A DNA stretch of 64,000 nucleotides from Tritrichomonas musculus (GCA_039105265.1 JAPFFF010000028.1:1240001-1304000); one strand, 5' to 3'; positions 20,471 to 32,854 are shown, counted from the first letter of the stretch. Program-made: numbers and translations. Notes: generated from the letters alone by a model not told the origin.

Positions 20471-22186
20471 AAAAAAACATCCTGGAATTAAATAACAAAC
20501 GTTAATTATTTTTTTAAATTAATAATCAATTCAAAAGTTTGTTTTATATGATAATGAAAAACATGATAATATCTCCAATAATATTAAGATTTTTTATTTT
20601 ATTAAAATTAATATATGAATAAAATATTAAGATATATTTTATATTTTGTTATATCAGCTTTTTAAAATTTTTTTTTAAATTATCAATCTAGAATAAAATG
20701 AATAAATCATAATAATCATATTAATATATCTTATAATCGTATTATATCTAATTTGATGATGATAATATTATAATAACCATCAAATATTGAAAAAAAATCG
20801 CAAAAAGATTATATTTTAAAAAAGCATTATAAATAAAGAATGTTATCAGTGATTTTATTTTAAAACAACTTTAATTAGCAATTAAATCCAATAAAGTAAA
20901 CAAATATCAGTTTTTTAATTGTGAATCGTATTTTCATAATTTCAATATTTAATAATATACATAAATATGACTTAATGATAAAAGACTAAGATTTATTTTG
21001 AAATTTTAGTAAATTAATTAAAACAAGACTGTTTTAAACAAAATAAATTGAAATTTTTTTAATATAAAATTCAATTCTTTGTGAAAATTTGAATTAAAAT
21101 AATATATGAACATTTTTCATATATTATAATAAATAGCAAATTAATTTTAAAATTAAAATATAATATAATTATTAAACATATATTAAAAATATTATAAGTA
21201 TATAAATGAGTTATTATATGTTTATATTCAGAATATAAAAATGTTTCATTATTATGGCTTAAATTATTTGAAATATTTACAAAAAATAAAGTAATCAAAA
21301 TATATATTTATTAATTGGTAAATATATTAATAATTAACTAGTATTATTTATATTAAATTAGTTATATAATATTAAAAACATGTTAAAAAAATATAATATC
21401 CTCAATTAAAAATTTTAATCCGTAAATTATATATACTGCCACTCTAAAAAAATTGATAGATTTTTTTTTTCGCTTTTTTCCGAGATTTTCTCTCAAACGC
21501 TTTGAAAAAGTTTTTACTCACAATTTTTTCCGAGATTTTATTTCAGAAATTTTAATGGAGTAAAATGACATAAATATAAATAATGTAAAAAAGAAATATT
21601 TATTATAATAAAGTATAGTTTTTTCAAAGCCTTTTTAGCTTTTTTTGGGAATGATGCAAAATCAAACAGCTGGGCAATAAAAATTCTGTGACTTATTACT
21701 AATGTTGAAATATATGTGTTACAATAGCTTCAATTCTTTTTAATTTTCATTATAAAGGAGCAGAATCGTTGCATAAAGCATGCTTTGATGGCTAATTTGA
21801 ATTTAAAAAACGTTCACTATATAAATATTAAATGGCAAAGAATATCAAATGTGGAATTGCTGCCAATCTTTCAGTCCCCTATATCAGCTTGTTTCTAACC
21901 AATTGATGCTGTTTTCCGAAAAGAATAGTGAAATAACATACCGTGGGCTTGCATAGAATCAATAAAAATTATTATAAACAGCCATTATGAAAACGATTAA
22001 AAAATATTCAAAAAAATTGAGAGGAAAATTTTACGATCTACCAAAAAAAAATTTTTTTAGAAGATAAGTTATTTTCCATTTAAATGGTCATATAATACAA
22101 TATGAAAAGAACGTAGGAAACTATTTGGCATCCGACTACTTGCATATATGGAATATTTATTTATTATTAATGATATATTTAATTAA
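20471..22186. other. AT-rich spacer with minor relics
   Basis: No whole gene is seen. A 15-base direct repeat TTTTTTCCGAGATTT lies near 21475 and 21525. At about 21755-21795 on the plus strand, 'KGAESLHKACFDG' followed by a stop looks like an ankyrin-unit scrap. Confidence 0.35.
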
Positions 22187-22513
22187 TACCCGTCTCCCCC
22201 TCTAATTGGCAAACTTTTTCAGTGAAGTAAAATTCAATTAGCTAACGAAAAAAAAAAATATGAATCTTAACCTAATTCTTTTTTATTTCTTATAAAAAAA
22301 ATATGAAGATAAAATTAAAGAAAACGATTTTAGTGTTTTAAATAAATATTTATTAAAAAACATAATTCAAATTAATAAAAAATCACCTAAATATTGTTTA
22401 ACTTTGAAGATATATTATTAATTAGTATTTAAAATAAATACAATAGAAGAACAATAGATTAGAATGGTTTATTTTAATAAAGTTCTACTCTATTGTTGAA
22501 CACATCACAACTA

Positions 22514-23665
22514 ATGTTGAATGCTTTCGGCAACCCACATCGAAATTATAAGCTCAAAAAGAATTTGTGCGAAGAGATTATACAGCAGATGAATGCAGGA
22601 AACTTGTACAATTGTCACCTTATAGCAGAATTATCACGGAAACATAATATACCAATTAGAACTTTATATAATTGGCAGCATAAAATTGAAGGCAATGATG
22701 AATGGAGACCTTATAAAAAGAGAAGAAGATCTGACCGGAAATTAACAGATGATCAAGAAAATAATATAGCTGACTTTATAGAAAAAAACTATGTAGATCA
22801 GCATAAGCATTTTAATGACTCAAGTTTCGCTAAACTTGCCTATTCATTAGATTATAGTATTAGAGATTTCAAATGCAGTCATCATTTTATTTCTGATTTT
22901 AAAAAAAGAAATCGTTTCAGTTCTAGAAAGGCTCATTTCAAAAAAAGACCAAATAACTTCTCAAATGATGATATAGAAAAATTCATACAAAAAATAAAAG
23001 AAGAAATGGAAAAATCAAACTATACTGAAATTTGGGTGAATTGTGACGAAACGCAATGGACTATATTGCCTAAAAGAGCGAGCACTTGGGCAAAGACAAA
23101 CACAGATAATATTTATATAAGTTGTTCAGACAATGATAAAGAAGCAATAACTGCATTATGTACAATTCAAGGAGTTCCAGAATTTAAAAAATTACCATTA
23201 TTTTTAATTGGAAAAGATCAAACAGAAAATCAAAAAAAAACACCATTTCCAAAAAATATACAACCTCACAAAACAACTTTTTCTAACTCAGGATGGAACA
23301 ATGAAATATTATTCAGAAAATATTTGAGATTCCTCAGAAAACAGTTTCCACAAAATTCAAAAATTAATTTAATCTTAGATCAAAGCTCAACACACAAAGG
23401 GAATGAAACCGAAAGTTTAGCAAACAAACTCAACATCAAATTTTATTTCATACCAGCAGGATGTACAGATAACTTACAACCACTAGATATAAGAGTGAAT
23501 GGAGTAATAAAAGCAATAGGAGATAAAAAAAAAGCAGATTTAATGGACATACTAGAAGAAGAACAAGTTGGAATCTCAAATTCAATTTCAGTTTTAATTG
23601 ATATCTGGGATAATATTATATCAATTGATACGATACAAGATTCTTGGTCATTATATACTCAATAA
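22514..23665 (+). CDS. Pogo/Tigger/Jerky-like transposase (DDE_1), 383 aa
   Basis: The N-terminal part carries a helix-turn-helix ('LIAELSRKHNIPIRTLYNWQ', about residues 38-57) and a second CENP-B-like region ('KLTDDQENNIADFIEKNYVD' onward, 75-145). The catalytic core has the three acids of the DDE_1 fold: Asp in 'IWVNCDETQW', Asp in 'NLILDQSSTHKG' and Asp in 'NLQPLDIRVNG'. The TA target and TIRs of the host element agree. The start is taken at the ATG at 22514; the frame runs 21 bases further up without another ATG and meets a stop at 22478. It ends about 60 residues after the last Asp, short of some Tigger proteins. The enzyme would cut and paste the element at 22189-25832. Confidence 0.8.
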   Translation: MLNAFGNPHRNYKLKKNLCEEIIQQMNAGNLYNCHLIAELSRKHNIPIRTLYNWQHKIEGNDEWRPYKKRRRSDRKLTDDQENNIADFIEKNYVDQHKHFNDSSFAKLAYSLDYSIRDFKCSHHFISDFKKRNRFSSRKAHFKKRPNNFSNDDIEKFIQKIKEEMEKSNYTEIWVNCDETQWTILPKRASTWAKTNTDNIYISCSDNDKEAITALCTIQGVPEFKKLPLFLIGKDQTENQKKTPFPKNIQPHKTTFSNSGWNNEILFRKYLRFLRKQFPQNSKINLILDQSSTHKGNETESLANKLNIKFYFIPAGCTDNLQPLDIRVNGVIKAIGDKKKADLMDILEEEQVGISNSISVLIDIWDNIISIDTIQDSWSLYTQ

Positions 23666-23964
23666 TACATATACATTACAAAAAATACGTTCAAATCATT
23701 AATTAAATTTTTTACTTTCATATTTATTATTTATCCTTTTTTTCTTTGTATTTTTTCAAATCAATTAATTTTTTCAAATTGGAATCCGTTATTGATAATA
23801 CTACTTATATTCTTTTTTTCAGAATTTCAAAAATTAATTTAGATGTCGACATTTAATTTAAATTTCCCTAACATTTATTCATTCGGAAACACAAATTAAT
23901 ATACAGTTCAACATTTATTTTAATTCTTTCTTTTATTCCTTTATTTTGTTTTAAGAACATTTCA

Positions 23965-25044
23965 AAATAATTATTTTTTAATATTTCGGAACTCAAACTA
24001 ATATTTTAAGGAATTTCTATAATCTAATCTTTTATTTTGATTTATTCTCTTATTCTATTTTATATAAATTACAAAAGATCCGAAAAATAATTATTTTTTA
24101 ATATTTCGGAACTCAAACTAATATTTCAAGGAATTTCTATAATCTAATCTTTTATTTTGATTTATTCTCTTATTCTATTTTATATAAATTACAAAAGATC
24201 CGAAAAATAATTATTTTTTAATATTTCGGAACTCAAACTATTATTTTAAGGAATTTCTATAATCTAATCTTTTATTTTGATTTATTCTCTTATTCTATTT
24301 TATATAAATTACAAAAGATCCGAAAAATAATTATTTTTTAATATTTCGGAACTCAAACTAATATTTCAAGGAATTTCTATAATCTAATCTTTTATTTTGA
24401 TTTATTCTCTTATTCTATTTTATATAAATTACAAAAGATCCGAAAAATAATTATTTTTTAATATTTTGGAACTCAAACTAATATTTCAAGGAATTTCTAT
24501 GATCTAATCTTTTATTTTGATTTATTCTCTTATTCTATTTTATATAAATTACAAAAGATCCGAAAAATAATTATTTTTTAATATTTCGGAACTCAAACTA
24601 TTATTTTAAGGAATTTCTATGATCTAATCTTTTATTTTGATTTATTCTCTTATTCTATTTTATATAAATTACAAAAGATCCGAAAAATAATTATTTTTTA
24701 ATATTTCGGAACTCAAACTAATATTTTAAGGAATTTCTATAATCTAATCTTTTATTTTGATTTATTCTCTTATTCTATTTTATATAAATTACAAAAGATC
24801 CGAAAAATAATTATTTTTTAATATTTCGGAACTCAAACTAATATTTTAAGGAATTTCTATGATCTAATCTTTTATTTTGATTTATTCTCTTATTCTATTT
24901 TATATAAATTACAAAAGATCCGAAAAATAATTATTTTTTAATATTTCGGAACTCAAACTAATATTTTAAGGAATTTCTATAATCTAATCTTTTATTTTGA
25001 TTTATTCTCTTATTCTATTTTATATAAATTACAAAAGATCATCA
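23965..25044. repeat. 120-bp tandem array, nine copies
   Basis: A strict 120-base period runs through nine copies starting near 23965, 24085 and so on to 24925. Copies differ at only a few sites (for example ATAATC against ATGATC, and ATTTTAAGG against ATTTCAAGG), so the array expanded recently. The variants are mixed along the array, which suggests multi-copy expansion or exchange. It lies wholly inside the pogo-like transposon. Confidence 0.95.
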
Positions 25045-25185
25045 TTACAGAAGTATAAAGAAAATTCAGAAGATCCGAAATTGTTATCGTTTTTATCCGC
25101 TCATGAGTCTTTTAATATTTTTATTTATCAAAAATTAGCAATGCCATCTATTTTTGAGATTTCTCAAATTAATGATACTTTTTAA
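25041..25185 (+). other. Short open frame at the 3' side of the pogo-like element
   Basis: After the array a frame reads 'SSLQKYKENSEDPKLLSFLS' and then 'AHESFNIFIYQKLAMPSIFE' up to a stop, with a protein-like residue mix. It has no own ATG near. It may be the end of a second protein of the element, cut off from its start by the array. The family is not recognised. Confidence 0.25.
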
Positions 25186-25995
25186 TGATATGCTAATTAC
25201 AGATAACGAACAAAAAAAAAGAACTTTTTTTAATTTATACAAAATCAAAATCAACTCATTAATGACAAAAATAAATCGATAAAATTTGCCCGATCAACCT
25301 TTTTGTTTTTTTCAAAATTAACAATATAAGATTAATTTCAAGTAACAAAATCCATTATTTCTTTATTTATTTCAGTTAAATCGAATCACTATAGACTATA
25401 CCAATGCTTTACTTATGTTTTTATACAAAATATCATAAAGAAAGAGAAATTTTAACATTTTAATATTTCATTTTTTGAGAAGAAAAAAACACTTTACAAA
25501 TAACTTATATTAAAATGATATGCACATAGACGAGTTTATTTTTTTACTAGAAACAATTCTCAAATTCTTTGTGTTATTAAATTTACCTCATATCTAATAC
25601 TTTTCTTAACTTTTTTTATCTTTATATTTTTTTAATTATAATATTTATCAATTGTATATTTTATATTTTTTATTTAATTGTAGTTTAATTCTTCAGTTGA
25701 TGAAATATTTTAAATTTAATCTTTTTATACGTTATTCTATTCAATCTTTATTCTCAATCTCATTCAAAAATAATAACGTATAAATAAAAGAAATAACGTA
25801 CAAAAAGTTTGCCAATTAGAGGGGGAGACGGGTATATTTAATAAAATATTAAATTTTCTAACGGTACGTTTTAAGATATTATATTTTCTTTTTTTTATAA
25901 TAAGAGAAAATGTGCTTATAAACCCACAAAAAGTTTAACTTTTTCTTTATTTATAAATGTTATCAAAAAGTTCGATAATAAAGAAAATATGATCG

Positions 25996-27107
25996 TCATA
26001 ATTCAATAATTGAATACAATCCATTAACTGAATTTCTAATTGAGTACAATTGAGTGCGATATTGATCGTGGATCTCTTTCACTTCAGACCAATGTCCATT
26101 TAAGCTATCGCCATTTATTCTGTAGCATTCAATAACTCTTGCTAAAAAGCTTGAATAGTAATTGTGGATCAATTGATTTGGAATTGAATTCCAAGAAATT
26201 TCTAATGCTTGAAAAAGTGCATCTTTGGAAAAATATTTAATTGAAGGAATGTCATTTTTTAAGTAATTCCATACATGCTCTATGCATGAAAGATCGGGCG
26301 ATACGGCTGGCCAAGTTATTTTTGCAGGAACAATATTTGAAAGGAAATTCTTTGTATATTTGGCCCGGTGAGGAGGAGCATTGTCCTCCTGCCAGACCCA
26401 ATTTCTTCCAAAATGAAAGTTTAAATCAGTAAAAACACCGTTTGAAAATAATGATCTGCAATAATATTCCGCATTTACTTTCTGAGAAAAATTGAGTAGC
26501 TTTGTTCGATATCCGAGGGGTCCAATTCCTCCCCAAATCATAACCGATGTGGGGTGCAATTCTCTTTCGTAGTATGATTCGGGAGGATGGAACCCTCGGA
26601 TTCGCCATATACCATCTCTATTTGTATAATTTTGAACGAATGATTCATCTGTAAAAATGATTTTGGGTAAATTTTTATAGTTGAATTGCATAAAATAACT
26701 GCAAAAATTGATACGGTTTATTTTTTGATCAGGTTTTAATCCAGTTATTGGAGTTTTTCATAATAATTGATGTTATTTTGAATCAAAATTTTGCGAGCTG
26801 TACTTTCAGAAATGTCAAAATCTTTTGAAATATTTGAAAGTTTTTGTAAACCATCGGATTGGATTGATCCTATAACTCCGTTTTCAATATCCCTAGTAAT
26901 TTCAGGAGGGCGTCCTAATCGTGGAAAAAGTGTTCCATTTTTGCAATAGGAATCATAGAAAGATTTGCATGTTGAAAAAGGACGATCGATAATTGAACCA
27001 ATAAGTTTCCATTGATGACCATATTCATGAACCAATTCGATTATTCGTATTTTTTCTTGCTCTGTTAAAGCTCTTCTCATATCAAAAATAGCATTCAAAA
27101 ATTTCAA
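25996..27107 (-). pseudogene. Tc1/mariner-type transposase, split by one frameshift
   Basis: The N-terminal frame (26745-27107, 120 aa) is a paired helix-turn-helix DNA-binding part ('RALTEQEKIRIIELVHEYGH', 'GRPPEITRDIENGVIGSIQS'). The C-terminal frame (25996-26691, 231 aa) is the DDE_3 catalytic part: Asp in 'PKIIFTDESF', Asp in 'VWQEDNAPPHRAK', Glu in 'VSPDLSCIEHVWNYLK', with 34 residues between the last two (DD34E, the Tc1 pattern). The two are one base out of register at a short A run near 26755; the bridging bases are otherwise open. So one indel separates it from a full 350-aa enzyme, either true decay or a sequence error. Confidence 0.8.
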
Positions 27108-27404
27108 TAAATTTCGGGTTTTTTCATGGAAAAAAAAATTGAATGAATTTGTTTCAATTATTTTCTATTTCTATCAAAATTTTAAGAAAGCGATATCAAA
27201 CTATTTTGATAAAACACATTTAAAAAAATTATGAAAATTTATTCAAAAAAAATTTCGGATATAAATTTGATAAAAAAATAAAATAAAAAAGCGGTTATCT
27301 TATCAAAATTGAAAAGAACGAACATTAAAAAATTAAGTTTAAAGTCGTATAAACAAAATTGAAACAAAAAAAAAATTTTCATATGTATAAAAATATTAAT
27401 TTTT

Positions 27405-27537
27405 AATCTTTTTATATTTTTACATAATTTTTACCGAGACTACATACCGCCTAGCGGGCGTCGAGCGAGGCGAAGCCGAGTCGAGACCCCGCGGATGGCG
27501 GTAAGTATCGGTAAAAATTATGTACCATAAAAAGATT
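27405..27537. mobile_element. GC-rich mobile cassette, copy A (133 bp)
   Basis: Ends read AATCTTTTTATA and, inverted, AATCTTTTTATGG; the imperfect inverted arms run about 45 bases through CATAATTTTTACCGA to TACCGCC. The centre (about 27450-27510) is strikingly G+C-rich in this AT-rich genome, with words GCGGGCGTCGAGCGAGGCG and CCCCGCGGATGGCGG. A second copy lies at 43099-43221. No gene is seen within. It sits inside the Tc1-like element, between its own outer inverted arms. Confidence 0.7.
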
Positions 27538-27885
27538 AAAATATAATTATTTTTTTAACTATTGAAAATATTTTTTTTTTGTTTCAAATTTTGTTTATGT
27601 GGACTTTTATATAAAGAAAAAGTTAAACTTTTTGTGGGTTTATAAGCACATTTTCTCTTACAATAATATTTTCTTTTTTTATTCAGAATTTAAATCCATA
27701 TGAGATTTTGAATACTTTATTTTATCGTTTTTATAGAAAAGTTTTTTTATATCTAACTCTCATATTTCTCATTGTTTATATTTATAAATTAAAAATTATA
27801 TATTATAATAAATTCAAGGAAATATTTGAGATAATTTTTTTAACTTTTTGAAAATATATTACAAAATTTTTTAACCTTAAAGGAA

Positions 27886-29599
27886 ATGTTTACTTCAGAA
27901 ACATCAAAAGAAGCGTTACGAACCAAATCAGAAAAGTCAGCAATGAAAGAAATTATTAATTTAAAAAAAAGAATTACATTACTTGAGAATACTGTTAATG
28001 ACTATCGTCGCAAATATATAAATGTATCTAACGAGTTATGCGCGTTCAAAAAAGCAAATCCAGTTTTAAAGAACCTTCATTCTTCATATCCTTATTTGTT
28101 TTATCATATAGCAAGCTTGAATGTAAATAGCGATAGCAAACACGCAGCAAATGGAAATCGTTTCAATCCAAAAATCGATCCGATCTATTTATTAATTAAC
28201 ACTGCAGGTGAATATGTCATGTCTCTTTTACATAAGTACTTTGGCTTTCCAACAACCAAAACATGTAGAAATATAAGGAAAAGTCTCAAAGAGAAGTACC
28301 AAATTGATAATAAAATATTCGATGGAACAAAAGAATCAATTGAAAAACTAGTTGACTTGTTTTGGAATGACAAGGATAAGCGATGTGTTGTTGCAGTCGA
28401 CGCTAAAGCAGTCAATTCCAAAGTTACAATTCATAAAGATGGGAGGATTGAAGGTTTGCTTACTGATTTAACCATCGATACTGATCTTGTGGAAACAATT
28501 ATCAATGATCCAGAAGCGTTTCATTAATTTTGCAAACAACATCAAGAAGAAATCGTGAAGTACTTTTTTGTTTTCTACATTTGCTCTCTTAGTCAAAAGA
28601 ACAAATCGTTTCCTGTTTTAGTCAAAAAGAAAACCAGTGGTGCAGCTAATAATGAAATAATTGCTGATCTAGAGCAACTTGTTCATATTTGTAACGATGT
28701 AAAGTTGCAAGTAGTCGGTATTTCATTCGATGGTGATGCATCTTACTTTCAATATGTTGATAATATGTTCCAGCACATCCAAAAACTTCCAAGACTTGAT
28801 CTAAGATGTCCACTCTCTGGAATAATTAAAGAATATGTTGATGTCCTAATATTTGAGGACATGTTTCACCTTGTAAAGTGCTGTCGATATCGATTTGTTT
28901 GCGGCTCAGATATCTGTCCTTCGTTGTCATCATATCAAGAAACATTTGGCTTAGAAGATTTCAGAAAGATTGGAATTAAAGATTACATACTAGATCACTC
29001 AAAAGCTAAAAAAATGGATGATGATCTTCCATTGTTGTTTTTTTCATCCGAGAATGTTGAAACGGCAATTCGAATTGGAAGAATTGATTTACTTCTTGCT
29101 CTTTTGCCTTGTTATCTGCTTCTAAGTTCAGTTCTCTCAGAAGGTTTAAGCAGAGAACAAAGGCTTGAAAAGGTAAATTTAGGTTTCTCGATCGCATTGA
29201 CATATTATAAAGAATATGTTAATTATGATTTCACAAAAGGTTTGCAATCACGTAAATCGAAATGGTGGAAATAATCGCCATATGACTCTTTTTGACCCAA
29301 TTTGGTTCAAAAAATACCTAACTCTAACCTATTCATTGAGTAAAGTATTAATTGACTTGGATGCAGTTCACCTCGGATCACTTGGAACTCATTTTTTAGA
29401 ACACTTCTTTGGCATGATAAGAAGGTTTTGTTCTGGAAATGATTCAGCATCTTCATTCGACAAGGCAATTGATAACATTCTCATCATCAAGCTCCTTCAG
29501 AAAGAAGAAAGTGGTGAGAATAATCATTCATTACGTAGATCTGACAGTGGAGCAAGAATCAACAAAGAAACAAAAATCACAAAAGAAGTACCAATTTGA
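27886..29599 (+). pseudogene. DDE-type transposase of unassigned superfamily, broken
   Basis: Three frames form one protein of about 570 residues. 27886-28527 and 28555-29274 are in the same frame, parted by one TAA after 'NDPEAFH'. 29216-29599 follows after a one-base slip near 29270 ('RKSKWW', then 'NNRHMTLFDPIWFKK'). The N-terminus has a coiled coil (residues 20-55). Candidate core stretches are 'CVVAVDAKAVNSKV' (Asp), 'VVGISFDGDASYFQ' (Asp), 'FEDMFHLVKCCRYR' and 'GTHFLEHFFGMIRR' (Glu). The last resembles the 'LENFFGxIR' block of P-element/THAP9-type transposases, which is the closest superfamily I can suggest. No TIRs were found by eye. One stop and one frameshift mark it as recently dead. 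Confidence 0.5.
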
Positions 29600-29618
29600 G
29601 TAAATTTATGGCATTAAA

Positions 29619-29848
29619 AATCAGCAATCATCGACACTAAGAATCAGCAATCATCGACACTAAGAATCAGCAATCATCGACACTAAGAATCAGCAATCAT
29701 CGACACTAAGAATCAGCAATCATCGACACTAAGAATCAGCAATCATCGACACTAAGAATCAGCAATCATCGACACTAAGAATCAGCAATCATCGACACTT
29801 AGAATCAGCAATCATCGACATTAAAAATCAACAATCGATCGTCGACAA
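29619..29848. repeat. 23-bp minisatellite, about ten copies
   Basis: The unit AATCAGCAATCATCGACACT plus AAG repeats with a strict 23-base period from 29619. The first eight are almost identical and the last (near 29826) is diverged. A period not divisible by three and the frame's stop before it (29599) argue against coding. Confidence 0.95.
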
Positions 29849-30011
29849 CAAAATTTTACTATCATTTGCTAAAAATAATAATAATAATAACTTTTTGCTC
29901 ATTCAGTCTTTAAATTAATTGATTAAAAATTAAAATTGGATTTTATACATTGATTTTTATTTAAAAAAATGAATATCAATCTTTTAAATAATGTAAATTC
30001 AATAGATGTTG

Positions 30012-30624
30012 CTACAGTAAATTCATTGTAGGTTGCTGGTTAAAGTGCATTGGATGCTGCTGGTTTAAATTCATTGAAGGATGTTGATGTAAGCTCTGGG
30101 CAGAGCTTTTTTGTCGACGTTTATTTTCAAATGAATTTACAATTTTCTGTATTTGATTTTTTTGTTTTTCTAAGGATCTTTTCTTTTTCTCAATTTGTTT
30201 TAATCTCCCGGCTTTCTTATAGTTTTCAATATCAGCAATAATACCTGATAGCAACTTGCCTAACCAATTCATTTGATATCGGAATGTTTTTATCTTCATA
30301 AATTTGCTTAATGATTTCAGCAATTACTGTTTCTTGTTTGTCAGTAAATATATATGGCGACTTTATAGTCCTTTTATGCAACGGAAGCCAAGATGAGTCA
30401 GATAATAATTTTGAATTCAAGGATCTTATGGTTGATTCAGGAATTTTATATCCAAACGAGAATGCTTTTAATTCATCCAATGAGAGTTTGCGATTTTTCA
30501 TTGCATTCCATATTCCATTTTTCATAAGTTTTTTAATAACAGGCATATATCTTGTATATGTTTTACTTTGGCTACTTTGCATAGAGCATAAATTGATGAA
30601 AGCGAGATGTCCTAATCCTGACAT
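30012..30624 (-). pseudogene. Helix-turn-helix transposase N-terminal relic with Gln-rich tail
   Basis: Frame 30232-30624 (130 aa) has 'SFGYKIPESTIRSLNSKLLS' and 'FTDKQETVIAEIIKQIYEDK', laid out like the start of the pogo-like transposase at 22514 ('NIPIRTLYNW' and 'LTDDQENNIADFIEKNY'). A second frame, 30012-30323, adds a charged coiled coil ('KQIEKKKRSLEKQKNQIQKI') and a Gln/His/Asn repeat ('NLNQQHPMHFNQQP'). The frames overlap, so at least one shift or deletion joins them. No catalytic core remains. I read it as a dead transposase start rather than a host gene. Confidence 0.35.
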
Positions 30625-32854
30625 TATAAAAAATGTTTAATAAAATAGTAAAAATAACTTCTGAAAAAAATTGAGAACTTATTTGAATCCGAAATTATAT
30701 ATATATTTTGAATTTAATCGGCAAATTATTCGAGAGTTATTGGTTCTAAAAATGAAAATTTAATATATTTGAAATGATAATATTAATACAAACTACCAAA
30801 CACGAAATGATGATGATATTTTTTTGTTTTAAATAATTCAATGTATTTAAGAGGAGAAAATAAAAAATTCTCAATTCCAAATTTTTTTTTAAATTTTGAA
30901 TGAATTTTCATTGGCGACCGTTACCACGAAATAAAATTCAATACACGGTATATGCGAAGGGAATTCCCATTTGAGTGGACTGATAAATGTAACTTCAAGT
31001 GGTGATGAATTTAATAAATCATACAATATATTGGATGGAAAATACCACTTTTTCTAAATTGAATGAATTTTTTGAAATTTCAATGTGCTTTCTGAAATTA
31101 AATTGAATTTTTTGAGAGGTTTTCGCCAACTTGGTGTTTCTCATGAAATGAAGAAAATTAAAGCTTTCCATTTATAAAATAATATTTTCTTTAGAATAGT
31201 GTTTCTAAATATTATTTTCTTTTTTGATTATAAAAATATCTATTCATATTTTTGATTTTGGAATTTCGGGTTTTTCATTGAATAAATAACAAATTTTTGG
31301 AAAACCCAATGTTATATAGAATTTAATAATCAATTTTTTTATAAAAATCTAGTTTATCATATAGGCTACTTGATACTAAATATGGTCATCGTAAGTTTTT
31401 TTGAATGAAAATTAGTTCCATATCTTTAGCATTTTGTACTAAAATAAATTGGAATATTGGCTTTAAATTGCATTTCTTTTTAAAATAAACGATATAATGA
31501 AGATTTATAAATGGGAGCAATCGTTTACCTTTATATAATTGTATAAATTATATTTTTCTTATATATCTAGATTTGGCTACTTTTTTATTGAATATCTTGA
31601 ATATTTATAAATATAAATATAAATATAAATATATATATAAATATATATATATTTTATATATATTTTGTGAACTTTACAAATATTTTATGAATTTCAATGA
31701 TTTTTATTTATATCTTTACCTTTCTCTCAAATTTATAGAAAAAATAAACTATAAATTGAATAAATTTTCACAATTTTTTTCAATATTTTTTTTTTTTCAA
31801 AAAAACAAAATTTAAATTGAGTTAAATGGTGGTCGATCTTTTATTATTAAAAAGAGGTACAAGGACTAAGTTATTTCGGGTTTCAAAAGAGTTTCATGAA
31901 TTATATTTTTTATTTATTTATTATATATTATTTATTTAAAAATAAATGGATACATTTATAATAATTGCTTTTTTATAAAAATATAATCATATTTTAATAA
32001 TTGAGAAAATAATCGATTTAATATTTGTATTGATTATTTTATTGCATTGAAAATATATTTTTCTCATATTCAAAAAGTTACTAATATAAAAAAAATAATA
32101 CCTCTGAAATTTTTTTTTTGTGATTACTTATTGAAAATTTGAATACATTTCGAAAGATGGTAATCAAAGCTCTTAAAATAAACTTGATATTCACACAATA
32201 TATATATATATATATATGGCAAAATCAAATTCCCAAATGGAAGGCAAAATTTTGCTGTAGCCATTTTCATTTAATTTTTCACTTTTTAAATTGAATATTC
32301 ATAAAAAAAAATTCAATGGTACTAGTACATATTATTGAAATTTGTCAAAATAGCTCCTAGCTCTTCTCTTTCAGAAAACGACAAAGCGAAAATTCTCTTT
32401 CTAGTTGAGAGATATGGCACACAATGAAAGTTTCAATGGCAATTTGCCCGATGTGCATCATGAACATAATGCATATCGATCACAATTATTACACTGATCA
32501 AATTGCAAACATTAATTATGTTGCAGAACATTAAAATACAAAATAAAAATTTAAATGATTCACAGGATAAAAGATAAGGAAAGAAATATTCATTATTAAA
32601 CTCCAACTTTTTCATAATAATATTTGTTTTATATTCAGAAATTTTGAGAACTATGATTTTTTTTTAAAAAAAAAATGTTCACCACTTATCATTATAAAAT
32701 TATAAATCATTCAAATTTTCTCAGAAAAAATTGAGAAAGAGGTGATGATTTTTGTATAGAGTTTAGTTTATTTTCTTTTCAAATATATTAAGAATAATTG
32801 AATGATATAAAAATCGTTTGAGACTCTTTGACGGTTTTTGAAATACAATCTCTA
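30625..32854. other. AT-rich spacer, no gene supported
   Basis: The stretch includes a TA-rich simple repeat at about 31608-31665 and an (AT)n run near 32198-32218. Open frames here are Phe/Ile/Tyr/Lys-rich and not credible as genes. Confidence 0.5.

Larger units (their letters stand above)
22189..25832 (+). mobile_element. Pogo/Tigger-like DNA transposon, 3.6 kb, perfect 31-bp TIRs
   Basis: Perfect 31-base inverted repeats lie at 22189-22219 and 25802-25832; the tips read CCCGTCTCCCCCTCTAATTG. TA dinucleotides sit directly outside (22187-22188 and 25833-25834), the expected target duplication. Inside are one open transposase gene (22514-23665), a nine-copy 120-bp tandem array (23965-25044) and a short 3' open frame. 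The element looks whole and young: the TIRs have no mismatch and the transposase frame is unbroken. The satellite-like array inside is unusual for this family. Confidence 0.85.
25903..27658 (-). mobile_element. Tc1-like DNA transposon, 1.76 kb, perfect 50-bp TIRs
   Basis: The segments 25901-25950 and 27611-27660 are perfect inverted repeats, starting TAAGAGAAAATGTGCTTATA. The outermost TA on each side is taken as the target duplication. A minus-strand transposase gene lies at 25996-27107. The 5' side of that gene holds a second, imperfect inverted repeat (about 27341-27380 with 27566-27607) around a GC-rich cassette. The element lies only 68 bases from the pogo-like element. Perfect TIRs suggest recent movement. 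Confidence 0.85.

Noticed and set aside
23965-25044. 120-bp array as centromere or telomere satellite
   Set aside because: It has only nine copies and lies wholly inside one transposon.
29619-29848. 23-bp array as a CRISPR
   Set aside because: Units are directly joined with no unique spacers, so it is a plain minisatellite.
31573-31815. 80-aa open frame rich in Tyr and Lys
   Set aside because: It is a translation of a TA-rich simple repeat with no protein-like signal.
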